A stretch of 64,000 nt of DNA from NCBI GenBank assembly GCA_963788205.1, contig CAWBGG010000007.1, positions 496,001 through 560,000 of the forward strand. Direction: 5' to 3'. The position numbers and the translations under genes are program-made. Every line of letters begins with the position of its first letter. The stretch's first letter is position 1. Of this stretch, positions 17,973 through 25,778 are shown in pieces. The DNA comes from CAVVMA01 sp963788205 (GTDB lineage Bacteria; Desulfobacterota; Binatia; Binatales; Binataceae). The notes beneath the pieces were generated by a model. That model made no database searches. It had not been told where the DNA came from and was given only the letters and a program-made list of their open reading frames with translations.

Positions 17973-19037
17973 ATGCTGTACGAGAGCTTTTACCATCTGG
18001 ATCGAGAGCCCTTCAGCCTCTCGCCTGATCCGTCCTTTCTTTACCTGACGCCCGATTGCGCCGAGGCTTTTGCGGAGCTGATCTACGTCGTGGGCGAGCG
18101 CAAGGGATTCGCGGTCCTTACCGGCGAGGTGGGTACCGGCAAGACGATGCTGTTGCGGGCGCTGCTCGAATCCGTAGGCCCCGAGGTCCGGACCGCCTAT
18201 TTGCTGAATCCACCGCGCACCTGCAGCGAGCTCTACGCCGGGCTGGCGTCGGAGCTGGGGCTCAAGCTCGAAGGCCGCGATACCTGGACGCTCGCGCTTC
18301 AGCGCTATCTGCTCGAAGCCTATCAGAACGGCGCGATCGTAGTCGCGCTCTTCGACGAGGCGCAGGCCCTCTCGGTGGAGGTCCTCGAAGAGATTAGGCT
18401 GCTGACCAACCTCGAGACTTCGAGCGACAAGCTGCTGCAGGTGATTCTCGCCGGGCAGCCCGAGCTCGACACGATGCTCGAATCGAATACGCTGCGCGCG
18501 CTGCGGCAGCGGATCGTAATGCGCCATCGCCTTAAGCCGCTCGGAAGCTGGGACACCGTCCAGTACATCGCCAGACGGATGCGGGTTGCCGGGGCCGACC
18601 TCCTGCCGTTCGACGGGCAGGCCTGCCTTGCGATCTATCGTTACTCGCGCGGCATCCCGCGGCTGATCAATTTGCTTTGCCACAATAGCCTGCTCGGCGG
18701 TTACGCCGCTGAGAAGCCGCTAATCGACGCCGCTATCGTCGAAGCGGCGGCACAGGAAGCGCACCTGACCGCGATAAAGGGCGCGGACGAAGAGCAGAGC
18801 AAGCTGGAAGTGGCGGCCGGTGGCAAGCGCCGGCGCAGCTACTGGGGAGCCTTGAAGCTGGCAATTCTGGTAGCAGTATCGTCGCTGGCGATCCTGACCT
18901 CGTATCACCAACGGGTGCGCGCGTTTTTCTCTCACGTAGAGTCGGTTATCAGGGCCGGCGCCAAGTCCGACCTCCAGCCGCGGGCGCGCGCGCAGGGCAA
19001 GATCGAACCGCAGGCGCGATCGGGTTTCGAATCATGA
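17973..19037 (+). CDS. ExeA/GspA-like AAA ATPase, XrtA-associated
   Basis: A 354-aa ATPase: MLYESFYHLDREPFSLSPDP at the N terminus, Walker A GEVGTGKT (51-58), Walker B VVALFDEAQ (near 125) and arginines in ALRQRIVMRHRL. A membrane segment near residue 290 is followed by a short basic periplasmic tail. Members next to EPS chain-length genes carry the PEP-CTERM ATPase label; they probably power or regulate assembly, by analogy with ExeA in secretin assembly. ATG 17973 is chosen over a TTG nine bases upstream. Confidence 0.88.
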   Translation: MLYESFYHLDREPFSLSPDPSFLYLTPDCAEAFAELIYVVGERKGFAVLTGEVGTGKTMLLRALLESVGPEVRTAYLLNPPRTCSELYAGLASELGLKLEGRDTWTLALQRYLLEAYQNGAIVVALFDEAQALSVEVLEEIRLLTNLETSSDKLLQVILAGQPELDTMLESNTLRALRQRIVMRHRLKPLGSWDTVQYIARRMRVAGADLLPFDGQACLAIYRYSRGIPRLINLLCHNSLLGGYAAEKPLIDAAIVEAAAQEAHLTAIKGADEEQSKLEVAAGGKRRRSYWGALKLAILVAVSSLAILTSYHQRVRAFFSHVESVIRAGAKSDLQPRARAQGKIEPQARSGFES

Positions 19038-19903
19038 GCCGGGTCTACGAAGCGTTGCGCAAGGCTGAGCGGGAGCGCTCGGTCTCCGGCGGCACCGAAG
19101 CTCCCCAGCGAAACTGGATTCGCGCCCGTCCGCCGACCGTGGTGCAACCGGTCGACTTCGTGCAACCCGCGCCGGCCGCCCCCAGCGTGCAAGGCGAAGC
19201 CCCTTCGCGAGTCGTGGGGCTGGGCCGCTACAGCCGGGCGAGCGATGAATTCCAGGTGCTCGCCTCCCATCTTCAGGGCACCGTGGAAGCGGAACAGGAA
19301 CGTCGCGTGGTGATGGTCACCAGCTCGGCGCCCGGGGAGGGCAAGAGCTTCGTGAGTCTCAACCTGTCGATCACTCTCGCGCGGCTGGGCCGGCGCGTTT
19401 TGCTGGTCGACGTCGATCTGAGAAACCCCAAGCTCCATCGAACGTTCAACCTGGCCCCGCTCGGCGGCCTGACCGGCTTTCTGCTCGACCAACTGCCGCT
19501 CGCATCCTGTCTGTGCGAAACCAGCGTGCGCAATCTGACTCTGATTGCGGCCAGCAGCCGGGCGGCGGTTTTTAGCTCCGAGATTTTGGCCAGTCCCCGG
19601 ATGCGCCAGTTTGTGGCGGAAGCGCGGGCGGCTGAAGCCTGGGACTACGTGGTGCTCGATTCCGCGCCGGTGCTGGCGGCCTCGGAGACGCAGATCGTCG
19701 CGCGCCTGGCCGACGCTCTGCTGTTCGTGGTCGCGGCCAACCGGACCCCGCGCAGCGCGGTGACCCGATCGCTCGAATTGCTCAAGGCGGCGCCGCTGCT
19801 GGGCCTGGTCTTTAACCGCTTCGAGCCGCCGTACTCCAATCGCGGCGATTACGGCTACGGTTATGGCTACGGCTACGGGTCGCGCGGCGGGCCCAATGAT
19901 TGA
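19034..19903 (+). CDS. Tyrosine-protein autokinase (BY-kinase, CpsD/Wzc-like)
   Basis: A 289-aa cytoplasmic bacterial tyrosine kinase. It has Walker A in SSAPGEGKSFVSLN, Walker A' in LLVDVDLRNPK, Walker B-like VVLDSAP, and a C-terminal tyrosine cluster GYGYGYGYG that would be autophosphorylated to control polymerisation with the chain-length determinant. The N terminus MSRVYEALRKAERER is typical of the exosortase-linked subgroup. It overlaps the ATPase stop by ATGA. It is the last gene of this operon; a 390-base gap follows. Confidence 0.92.
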   Translation: MSRVYEALRKAERERSVSGGTEAPQRNWIRARPPTVVQPVDFVQPAPAAPSVQGEAPSRVVGLGRYSRASDEFQVLASHLQGTVEAEQERRVVMVTSSAPGEGKSFVSLNLSITLARLGRRVLLVDVDLRNPKLHRTFNLAPLGGLTGFLLDQLPLASCLCETSVRNLTLIAASSRAAVFSSEILASPRMRQFVAEARAAEAWDYVVLDSAPVLAASETQIVARLADALLFVVAANRTPRSAVTRSLELLKAAPLLGLVFNRFEPPYSNRGDYGYGYGYGYGSRGGPND

Positions 19904-20293
19904 CGTGGAAGCGATCGCGCGGAAGCAGGCGCAATTCCGGACCGGCACGGCGAGCGCGCTAGTTTGCACGGTTCGCGGCAGCGAGGGCGATAACTTTGCG
20001 CTTGCTCACGCCCGGCGCAGGTTTATAGCGCCGCGGCAGATGGTGACTTATCGGTGCGCAAACGGCATTAGTTAACGGGTTACGCCACGTACTATTGGAA
20101 CAAAAAGATATACTTTATATCTATTAGTAGGGCGATTGATTCATCAGGTGGCCCCGGAGTTGCTAATTGATTCAATTTGACAACCGAAAAAAAGACGGTC
20201 AGGTTTAGGATCAGCGATGGAGCCCGAACACCCGCGCCTACGCAATGCGCAACCGCCCGCCGGCGAACAGAGTATCGGCGGCCTTAGCTAGAG
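19904..20293. promoter_or_regulatory. AT-rich intergenic region with operator-like sequences
   Basis: 390 bases before the WecA-CapD fusion gene. 20080-20190 is strongly AT-rich in an otherwise GC-rich locus. It holds a GATATA-CTT-TATATC palindrome (20107-20121), a CTATTAGTAG and two ATTGATTCA copies (20135-20143 and 20166-20174). ATTGATTC also occurs upstream of the Crp-like regulator, which suggests co-regulation. A 59-codon frame from 19896 overlapping the kinase stop shows no family features and is not called. Confidence 0.5.
20107..20121. promoter_or_regulatory. Perfect 6+6 bp palindrome in AT-rich promoter region
   Basis: GATATA and TATATC arms around a 3-base centre. It lies about 170 bases upstream of the WecA-CapD fusion gene, next to the CTATTAGTAG motif. 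It may be an operator or simply an AT-rich promoter core. Confidence 0.3.
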
Positions 20294-22192
20294 ATGAACA
20301 GTGCACTGGAAATCGCCGCGCCGCCGCTGATCGCATTTGCGGCCGCAGCCGCGAGCGTGGTGCCGATCCGCCGTCTCGCCCGCCGCTTCGCGGTGGTCGC
20401 CAACCCGGTTGCTGATTCGCGCCACAGCGAGCCGACCCCGTACTTTGGCGGCCTCTCGATAGTCGGCGCTACCCTGGTTGCCATCGCGGTGACCACGGGA
20501 TTGCCCTTATGGATGGCATTGAGCACGCTCGCGATGCTGGCGGTCGGCATCGTCGACGACGCGATCGTGCTGACTCCCAGGCAGAAGCTGTGGGCCAATA
20601 TCATAGTCGGGCTCGGACTGGTGATCGCGCTGCCGGGATTCGGGCTGGCGCCGTGGCCGGTCGTCAACGCGGCGCTGGCGCTCTTCTGGCTCTTGTCGAC
20701 TACCAACTCCTTTAATCTGATCGACGGGCTCGACGGGCTTGCCTCCGGAGTCGGCATTGTCATTGCCGCTGCGATCGCCGTGATCGCGATGTTGTATCAC
20801 GACCCGGTGCTCGCCGGATGGAGTCTCGCGCTGGCGGGCGCGCTGGCCGGGTTCCTAATCTATAACTCTCATCCGGCCTCGATTTTCATGGGCGACGGCG
20901 GCGCGCTGCCGGTGGGATTGCTGCTGGGCGTGCTCTCGCTGCGGGCCGGAGCGCTGGCTACCAATTCGCGGCTCACGCTCTATGTCTTCCCGGTGCTCGT
21001 GATGCTGGTTCCGTTGCTCGACACGGCGATAGTCACGGTGACGCGGATGGCCACCGGACGCGGGATCTCGCGGCGCGGGCTTGACCACTCGCATGATCGT
21101 CTGTTGGCGCTCGGACTTTCCGATCAACGCGCGGTGTTATTGTGCTGGGCCGCGGCGGCGGTCAGCGCGGCGTGCGCGGTAGTGGCCGGCGTCATTCCCC
21201 ATCCCTATCTGATTTCGACTTTGCCCCTGATCGTCCTGCCGGCTTCTGCGGTCGGACTATTCATGATGGACCTGAGCTTCGACCTGGAGCCACCGGGGAT
21301 CGCGTATCGGGATTTGCCCGGACTCGCGCGGCTCGTCCTGCGCGGGAGCTACCAGTGGCGGCTGGCCGATGCCGCGTTGGACGGAGTGCTGGTCAGCGCC
21401 GCTTGGTTCGGCGCGTTCCTGATTCGGTCCGGCTTCACGATCGACGACCGCACGCTTGCACCGCTGGTCCAGAGCCTGCCGTGGGTAATCGTGGCGTCAT
21501 ACGCGGCGTTCGCGGTAACGGGCGTTTATCGGGTGATATGGCGATACGCGGGCCTGTCGAACGTGATTCGCTTTGCATGCGCTGCAGCGCTGGCCGGCTT
21601 CCTGCTGCTGGGTATTTCGGAGCTCGGGCCGGTGGTCGTAGACGCTTCGACATGCCTGCTCTTTGCGCTCCTGACCTTCAACCTGCTGGCCGCAAGCCGG
21701 ATGTCATTTCGAATTTTGCGCGGAGCAATCCGCCGGCTGGCGTCGCACAACGAACGCGTGCTGATAGTCGGAGCGGGCGAGCTGGGCGAGACCGCCGCGC
21801 GCAACCTTGCGCACGATCGCTCGTGGCCCCAGCGCCTCCTGGTCGGATTCGCCGACGATGACAGCTTCAAGCGCGGCAAGCTGGTGGAGGGTCTCAACGT
21901 ACTCGGCTCGCTGGACGACCTGGAGCGAATTTATTCCGCCACGGCCTTCAACCAAATCTTGATCGCCGACGACTCGCTGCGCGAGGAACAGTTGTCGACG
22001 CTGTGGTCGTTCGCCAACCGCCAGGATCTCGGCCTCGGCAGGTTCTCGATCGGCTTAAGCGAGGTCGGGCTCGGCGAGGAGCGCAACGGTGCCAGCAGAA
22101 CGCGTGGCTTGCGCCAGGAACTGCGCCGCGCCAAATCCGCCGCGGGTGATACCGATCTCCGCACATCGTACCCGCGCGCCTCGCACGGCTGA
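20294..22192 (+). CDS. Fusion: WecA-like phosphosugar transferase + CapD-type N-terminal domain
   Basis: A 632-aa protein. Residues 1-~320 are a MraY/WecA-family enzyme: DD at 88-89, NSFNLIDGLDGLASG at about 138-152, MGDGGALPVG, and the HSHDR loop. It would load the first sugar-phosphate on undecaprenyl phosphate and start repeat-unit synthesis. Residues ~350-600 add a four-helix membrane module and a Rossmann domain (VLIVGAGELGETAARNL) like the N-terminal part of CapD/FlaA1-type dehydratases. The catalytic SDR half of those enzymes is absent, and the last ~35 residues are basic and disordered-looking. No frameshift is visible at the junction, so the fusion appears real. Confidence 0.82.
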   Translation: MNSALEIAAPPLIAFAAAAASVVPIRRLARRFAVVANPVADSRHSEPTPYFGGLSIVGATLVAIAVTTGLPLWMALSTLAMLAVGIVDDAIVLTPRQKLWANIIVGLGLVIALPGFGLAPWPVVNAALALFWLLSTTNSFNLIDGLDGLASGVGIVIAAAIAVIAMLYHDPVLAGWSLALAGALAGFLIYNSHPASIFMGDGGALPVGLLLGVLSLRAGALATNSRLTLYVFPVLVMLVPLLDTAIVTVTRMATGRGISRRGLDHSHDRLLALGLSDQRAVLLCWAAAAVSAACAVVAGVIPHPYLISTLPLIVLPASAVGLFMMDLSFDLEPPGIAYRDLPGLARLVLRGSYQWRLADAALDGVLVSAAWFGAFLIRSGFTIDDRTLAPLVQSLPWVIVASYAAFAVTGVYRVIWRYAGLSNVIRFACAAALAGFLLLGISELGPVVVDASTCLLFALLTFNLLAASRMSFRILRGAIRRLASHNERVLIVGAGELGETAARNLAHDRSWPQRLLVGFADDDSFKRGKLVEGLNVLGSLDDLERIYSATAFNQILIADDSLREEQLSTLWSFANRQDLGLGRFSIGLSEVGLGEERNGASRTRGLRQELRRAKSAAGDTDLRTSYPRASHG

Positions 22193-22243
22193 CACCAACG
22201 CCCCTCCTCTACGGCCGTGCTCGGACCGAACTCGGGCGCAACC

Positions 22244-23881
22244 TCAACTCCACAGCGACCACTTGTGAAGTAGCAGCACATACGCGGAGAGCAGGCCGTT
22301 GGTCGTGGCATGAGCCAGCGCCGCGTCGCCCAGTGAGCCGCGGCGATAAAGCACGGCGGCGAAGACCATGCCGGCTGCGGTTCCCGCCACCCATTCGCGA
22401 TGCAACGCGCCGAACAAAATCGACGAGCCGAGGAAGGAAAGCCAGGTGAAGCGGTCCAGCGCCACGGTCTCGAACTCCGCGGAAATCAGCTTGCGCATCA
22501 GGTAGCCCCGAAACGCCAGCTCCTCCGCAATCGGGACTGTGATCACGCTGCCGGCGATCCTGAAGAGCATCCAGATTGCCACTCCTGCGACCGGCAAGCT
22601 GTGCAGAGCCTGAGCGAACCCGGTGTCGGCGGCGGCATTGCCCGGTACCAAGGCTATCCAGATGGCGAAAACCAATACTCCGGGTAAGAGCGCAAACCAC
22701 GACGGCTTCCAGGGCATCGCGGCGATCTCTGCGCGATAGAACCAGAGCGCGAGCGCTGCGGCTATCACTCGCAGCGGATAGAGCGTCTCGAATCCGCTCG
22801 AAAAGGCCACCGTGAGCATCGAGGTCGCGATTACGGCCAGCAGCGGCACCAGGTATGGCGCGGCCGGATTCGGGCCGGTCGCGACGCTCGCTGCGTTGCT
22901 GAAAAGATCGAGGCGCCGGCTCGCGAGAATCAGGCCGCAGGCCACCAGGTTGAAGAACATCCATCCGGCGACCGAGTGAAAGCCCTTGAATCCAATGCCG
23001 GGATCCCAGTTCCCGATGATGATGAGAGCCGCGATACGCGCCGAGTTCATCAGCCACATCGCGAAAGCTCCCGCCGGGAGCAGCAGAAACGCCGCGGGAA
23101 AGCGCAGCTCGCGCCGATAGAACCAGAGGTAGAGCCCGAGAAACGCGCAGATCAGGCCGATGCCCTCGAGTCCGGAGCAGTTTCCTCCGACTCGAACCAG
23201 AAAGCTTGGCGTCCCGATCAGGAACTTGCCCGGATAGACGACAATTTGCCTGCCGCTCAAGCGCAGCATCAGGACGACGGTCGCGAGCGTCCAGCGCTGC
23301 ATCGGCAGCCACAGGTATTGCGCGGATGTGCCGAGCCCATAGGCGGCCCAGCCAAACAGGCCACCGCCTACGAATGCCACCCGGCTCCGGGTGATCCATC
23401 GCAACCAGAATCGCGGCGGCAAGAGCGCGAACGCCCACGTTACGATCGCCGCCAGCCCGAGAGCTGCACACAGTGAAACCCAGGTCTCGGCGCCAGCGAT
23501 CGCAGTCACACGGCCGCTGCCCCTGATCGAAGTGACGAGCGCCAGCGCGGTCAGCGGAATCAGATGAGCGATCAGCCAGGGAACCGAGGTCGAGCCTGAT
23601 AGCTCCTGGTCCTCAAGGGCGCGGTCGAGCTCGTCGCGAAGTACGTTCCAGCTAAGAAAGCAGGCGGCAACCAGGGCGGTGATGAACGCCGGCCTCGCTC
23701 CGTCCAAAACCTCGCGCAGGATTTTTACGTACGGACTCTGCTGGGGCAGCGCAACGGCAGTATCGAAAGGCAGGGTGAGCGCGACGAACTCAATGCCAAG
23801 CAGCACGACCAGCCCGGACAGGCGAACGAGCCATCGCGCGCCGTACGGACGTTGTAAGATCGTGGCCGCCTGATACGACAA
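22244..23881 (-). CDS. xrtE: Exosortase E / CPBP protease fusion (VPEID-CTERM system)
   Basis: A 545-aa polytopic membrane protein. The N-terminal part is an exosortase with Cys235 (in VGGNCSGLEG), Arg282 (MNSARIAAL) and His302 (FHSVAGW), the transpeptidase triad that cuts and attaches sorted proteins. The C-terminal part is a CPBP intramembrane protease: EE at 453-454 and R458 in AEELAFRGY, H494 in FGALHREW, H524/N528 in HATTN. This layout is that of exosortase E. The probable substrate gene lies 67 bases upstream. The start at TTG 23881 is uncertain; no good Shine-Dalgarno is visible. It converges with the WecA fusion gene. Confidence 0.92.
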   Translation of the reverse strand: MSYQAATILQRPYGARWLVRLSGLVVLLGIEFVALTLPFDTAVALPQQSPYVKILREVLDGARPAFITALVAACFLSWNVLRDELDRALEDQELSGSTSVPWLIAHLIPLTALALVTSIRGSGRVTAIAGAETWVSLCAALGLAAIVTWAFALLPPRFWLRWITRSRVAFVGGGLFGWAAYGLGTSAQYLWLPMQRWTLATVVLMLRLSGRQIVVYPGKFLIGTPSFLVRVGGNCSGLEGIGLICAFLGLYLWFYRRELRFPAAFLLLPAGAFAMWLMNSARIAALIIIGNWDPGIGFKGFHSVAGWMFFNLVACGLILASRRLDLFSNAASVATGPNPAAPYLVPLLAVIATSMLTVAFSSGFETLYPLRVIAAALALWFYRAEIAAMPWKPSWFALLPGVLVFAIWIALVPGNAAADTGFAQALHSLPVAGVAIWMLFRIAGSVITVPIAEELAFRGYLMRKLISAEFETVALDRFTWLSFLGSSILFGALHREWVAGTAAGMVFAAVLYRRGSLGDAALAHATTNGLLSAYVLLLHKWSLWS

Positions 23882-23948
23882 GCTACTGTCGGCGGCAACC
23901 GCGCCGCGGATTCCAACTGCCCCCTTTTAACGGATTCGGACCGGTGGC

Positions 23949-24152
23949 CTACTTGCGGCGGCGATAGCGCTCCACTAGCAGCATCGCTCCGCCGGCGGCG
24001 AGCATCAACCCGCTGATCGCGGTGGTCGGGTCGATCTCAGGAACGCCGACGCCGCCCTGATAAAAGATTTGGGCGAAAGCGCCCTTGGCGCCAGCCAGCA
24101 GCACGATCGCGCAAGCACTGAACCCTAGCCAAATGTGTCTTCGTGAAATCAA
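23949..24152 (-). CDS. VPEID-CTERM sorted small protein
   Basis: A 67-aa precursor. An N-terminal signal peptide (ISRRHIWLGFSACAIVLL, then AGAKGAFAQ with cleavage after AFA) precedes a mature stretch of under ten residues. Then come the sorting motif GVPEIDP, a hydrophobic helix (SGLMLAAGGAMLL) and the basic end VERYRRRK, which is the tripartite layout recognised by exosortases. I chose the TTG at 24152 because GGAGGG lies just upstream; an in-frame TTG at 24170 would add six residues. It is almost certainly the dedicated substrate of the adjacent exosortase E. Confidence 0.88.
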   Translation of the reverse strand: MISRRHIWLGFSACAIVLLAGAKGAFAQIFYQGGVGVPEIDPTTAISGLMLAAGGAMLLVERYRRRK

Positions 24153-24296
24153 GCTACCCTCCAATGGCAACGCTTGCGTGCCATCTGATATCCGTAGGCA
24201 GGTTTAGCGAAGAGCCGCGCGATCTGTCAAGCGGAAATATGCCCGTAACATAAGGCGGTGCTGGAGAAAATCTCTACTCTCTGTTGGGCTGCCGGC

Positions 24297-24554
24297 TCAG
24301 ATCTGGAAGTCGCCCTTGCGTGTGCGCCTGGTCGTTCGGCGCGGGTCTCGCGAGGCCTCGCGTTCGAGGTCTTCGAGTTCCTTCTTCACCCGCTCGAGAC
24401 GCTCGCGAAACTCGCCGGAATCGATCTTGAGGCCCACCCCGCATCCGGCGCACGGGAAATGCGCCTCCGCCTTTTCTTCGAACTCGCGCACCAGGATCGA
24501 GTTTTTGTGACCGCACTTCGGGCATGCGATGTCAACGGTTTCGTCATCGAACAT
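24297..24554 (-). CDS. Small zinc-ribbon protein with helical tail
   Basis: An 85-aa protein with two CxxC knuckles, ACPKCGHKN (near residue 10) and PCAGCGVGL (near 35), so one zinc ribbon, then a charged helix (RLERVKKELEDLERE) and a basic tail. ATG 24554 has GGAG 8 bases upstream. Zinc ribbons of this size occur in nucleic-acid-associated or regulatory proteins; no specific function can be assigned. It is divergent from the quinone oxidoreductase gene. Confidence 0.7.
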   Translation of the reverse strand: MFDDETVDIACPKCGHKNSILVREFEEKAEAHFPCAGCGVGLKIDSGEFRERLERVKKELEDLEREASRDPRRTTRRTRKGDFQI

Positions 24555-24641
24555 TTCAGATTCTCCAGTACCAGCTTCGCCAATCAAGACGCCAATGAAT
24601 CCGGCTGCCCGCAAGGCTCGCCCCGATCTATTGTAGCAATC

Positions 24642-24653
24642 ACCACGCGTGGT
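24642..24653. promoter_or_regulatory. Perfect 12-bp palindrome between divergent genes
   Basis: ACCACGCGTGGT lies in the 225-base region between the zinc-ribbon gene (minus, start 24554) and the quinone oxidoreductase gene (plus, start 24780). It is a candidate operator for a homodimeric regulator. No matching regulator gene is adjacent. Confidence 0.35.
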
Positions 24654-24779
24654 TCCAGAACGCGCGCCCGCTCAATCGCGACTCTTTTGCGGAGCGGATG
24701 AAATCGCTTCGCGATGGATTTCGCGCGCCGCCGGGCCTACGCTCGGACTTGCAAGCAAGTCGTCAAGGAGTCCAGGAGC

Positions 24780-25760
24780 ATGAACTGCCACGCGATCGTC
24801 GTCAGAAAGACCGGCGGGCCGGAGGTGCTCGAATTCAGCGCGCAGAGCGTTCCCGAGCCCGGTCGCGGCCAGGCGCTCGTGCGCCATCGCGCGATCGGTC
24901 TTAACTTCGTCGAGATATACTTGCGCAGCGGCGTCTATCCCGCGCCCGCGATGCCGTTCACGCCGGGCACCGAAGCCGCCGGGACCGTCGAGGCGATCGG
25001 ACCCGGCGTAAGTGAAGTCGCGGTGGGCGATCGCGTGGCCTACGCGACGGGTCCATCCGGCTCCTACGCCGAAGCGCGCGTGGTGCCCGCCAAGCTGCTG
25101 GTCAAGTTGCCCGACAATATCGACGAGACGACCGCGGCGGCCGCGATGCTCAAGGGATTGACCGCGCAATACCTGCTCTTCTCCACCTACGCGGTGAAAC
25201 CCGGGGATACGATTCTGGTCCACGCCGCGGCGGGCGGCGTGGGGCTCATCTTATGCCAGTGGGCGAAGCATCTCGGCGCGACCGTGATCGGCGCCGTCGG
25301 CAGCGCGGAAAAGGCGCGCCTGGCCGCCGCCAACGGCTGCGACTATCCGGTCAACTACAGCGTCGAGGACTTCGTTGCGCGCGTCAGGGACATCACGCGT
25401 GGTGCGATGGTGCCGGTGGTGTACGATTCCGTTGGACAGGTGACCTTCATGAAGTCGCTGGATTGCCTGCGCCCGTTCGGATTGATGGTGAGCTTTGGGC
25501 AGGCCTCGGGAATGGTGCCTCCGTTCAGCATCAATCTCCTGAGCGTGAAGGGCTCGCTGTATCTGACCCGGCCGACGCTGCAGACCTACGCCGCGACGCG
25601 CGAGGATTTGGTCCGGCGATCCGGCGCGCTCTTTCAAGCGCTCGCCGGCGGCGTGGTTCGATGCGAAGTCAAGCAGCGCTTCGCGCTGAAAGACGCCGCC
25701 GAAGCTCATCGCGCGCTGGAGGCCCGCGAGACCACCGGCTCGAGCATCCTGATTCCGTGA
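24780..25760 (+). CDS. NADPH:quinone oxidoreductase (zinc-independent MDR)
   Basis: A 326-aa medium-chain reductase. The GroES-like N-terminal half (FTPGTEAAGTVEAIG) precedes a Rossmann domain with HAAAGGVGLILCQWAK binding NADPH. It lacks the zinc-ligand Cys/His set of alcohol dehydrogenases, and length and motifs match Qor. It would reduce quinones or related enones in the cytoplasm. ATG 24780 follows AGGAG closely; the frame opens further upstream, but the family starts here. It converges with the amidohydrolase gene, 18 bases apart. Confidence 0.92.
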   Translation: MNCHAIVVRKTGGPEVLEFSAQSVPEPGRGQALVRHRAIGLNFVEIYLRSGVYPAPAMPFTPGTEAAGTVEAIGPGVSEVAVGDRVAYATGPSGSYAEARVVPAKLLVKLPDNIDETTAAAAMLKGLTAQYLLFSTYAVKPGDTILVHAAAGGVGLILCQWAKHLGATVIGAVGSAEKARLAAANGCDYPVNYSVEDFVARVRDITRGAMVPVVYDSVGQVTFMKSLDCLRPFGLMVSFGQASGMVPPFSINLLSVKGSLYLTRPTLQTYAATREDLVRRSGALFQALAGGVVRCEVKQRFALKDAAEAHRALEARETTGSSILIP

Positions 25761-25778
25761 GGCTTCGGCGCGCCGGTC

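Noticed and set aside
19896..20075. 59-codon frame overlapping the tyrosine kinase stop as ATGATTGA
   Set aside because: The overlap looks like operon coupling, but the product has no motif or hydrophobic pattern and ends at the AT-rich promoter; not called.
22209..23471. 420-codon minus-strand frame overlapping exosortase E
   Set aside because: Arg/Ser-rich shadow in the wrong frame; the exosortase and protease motifs are all in the other frame.
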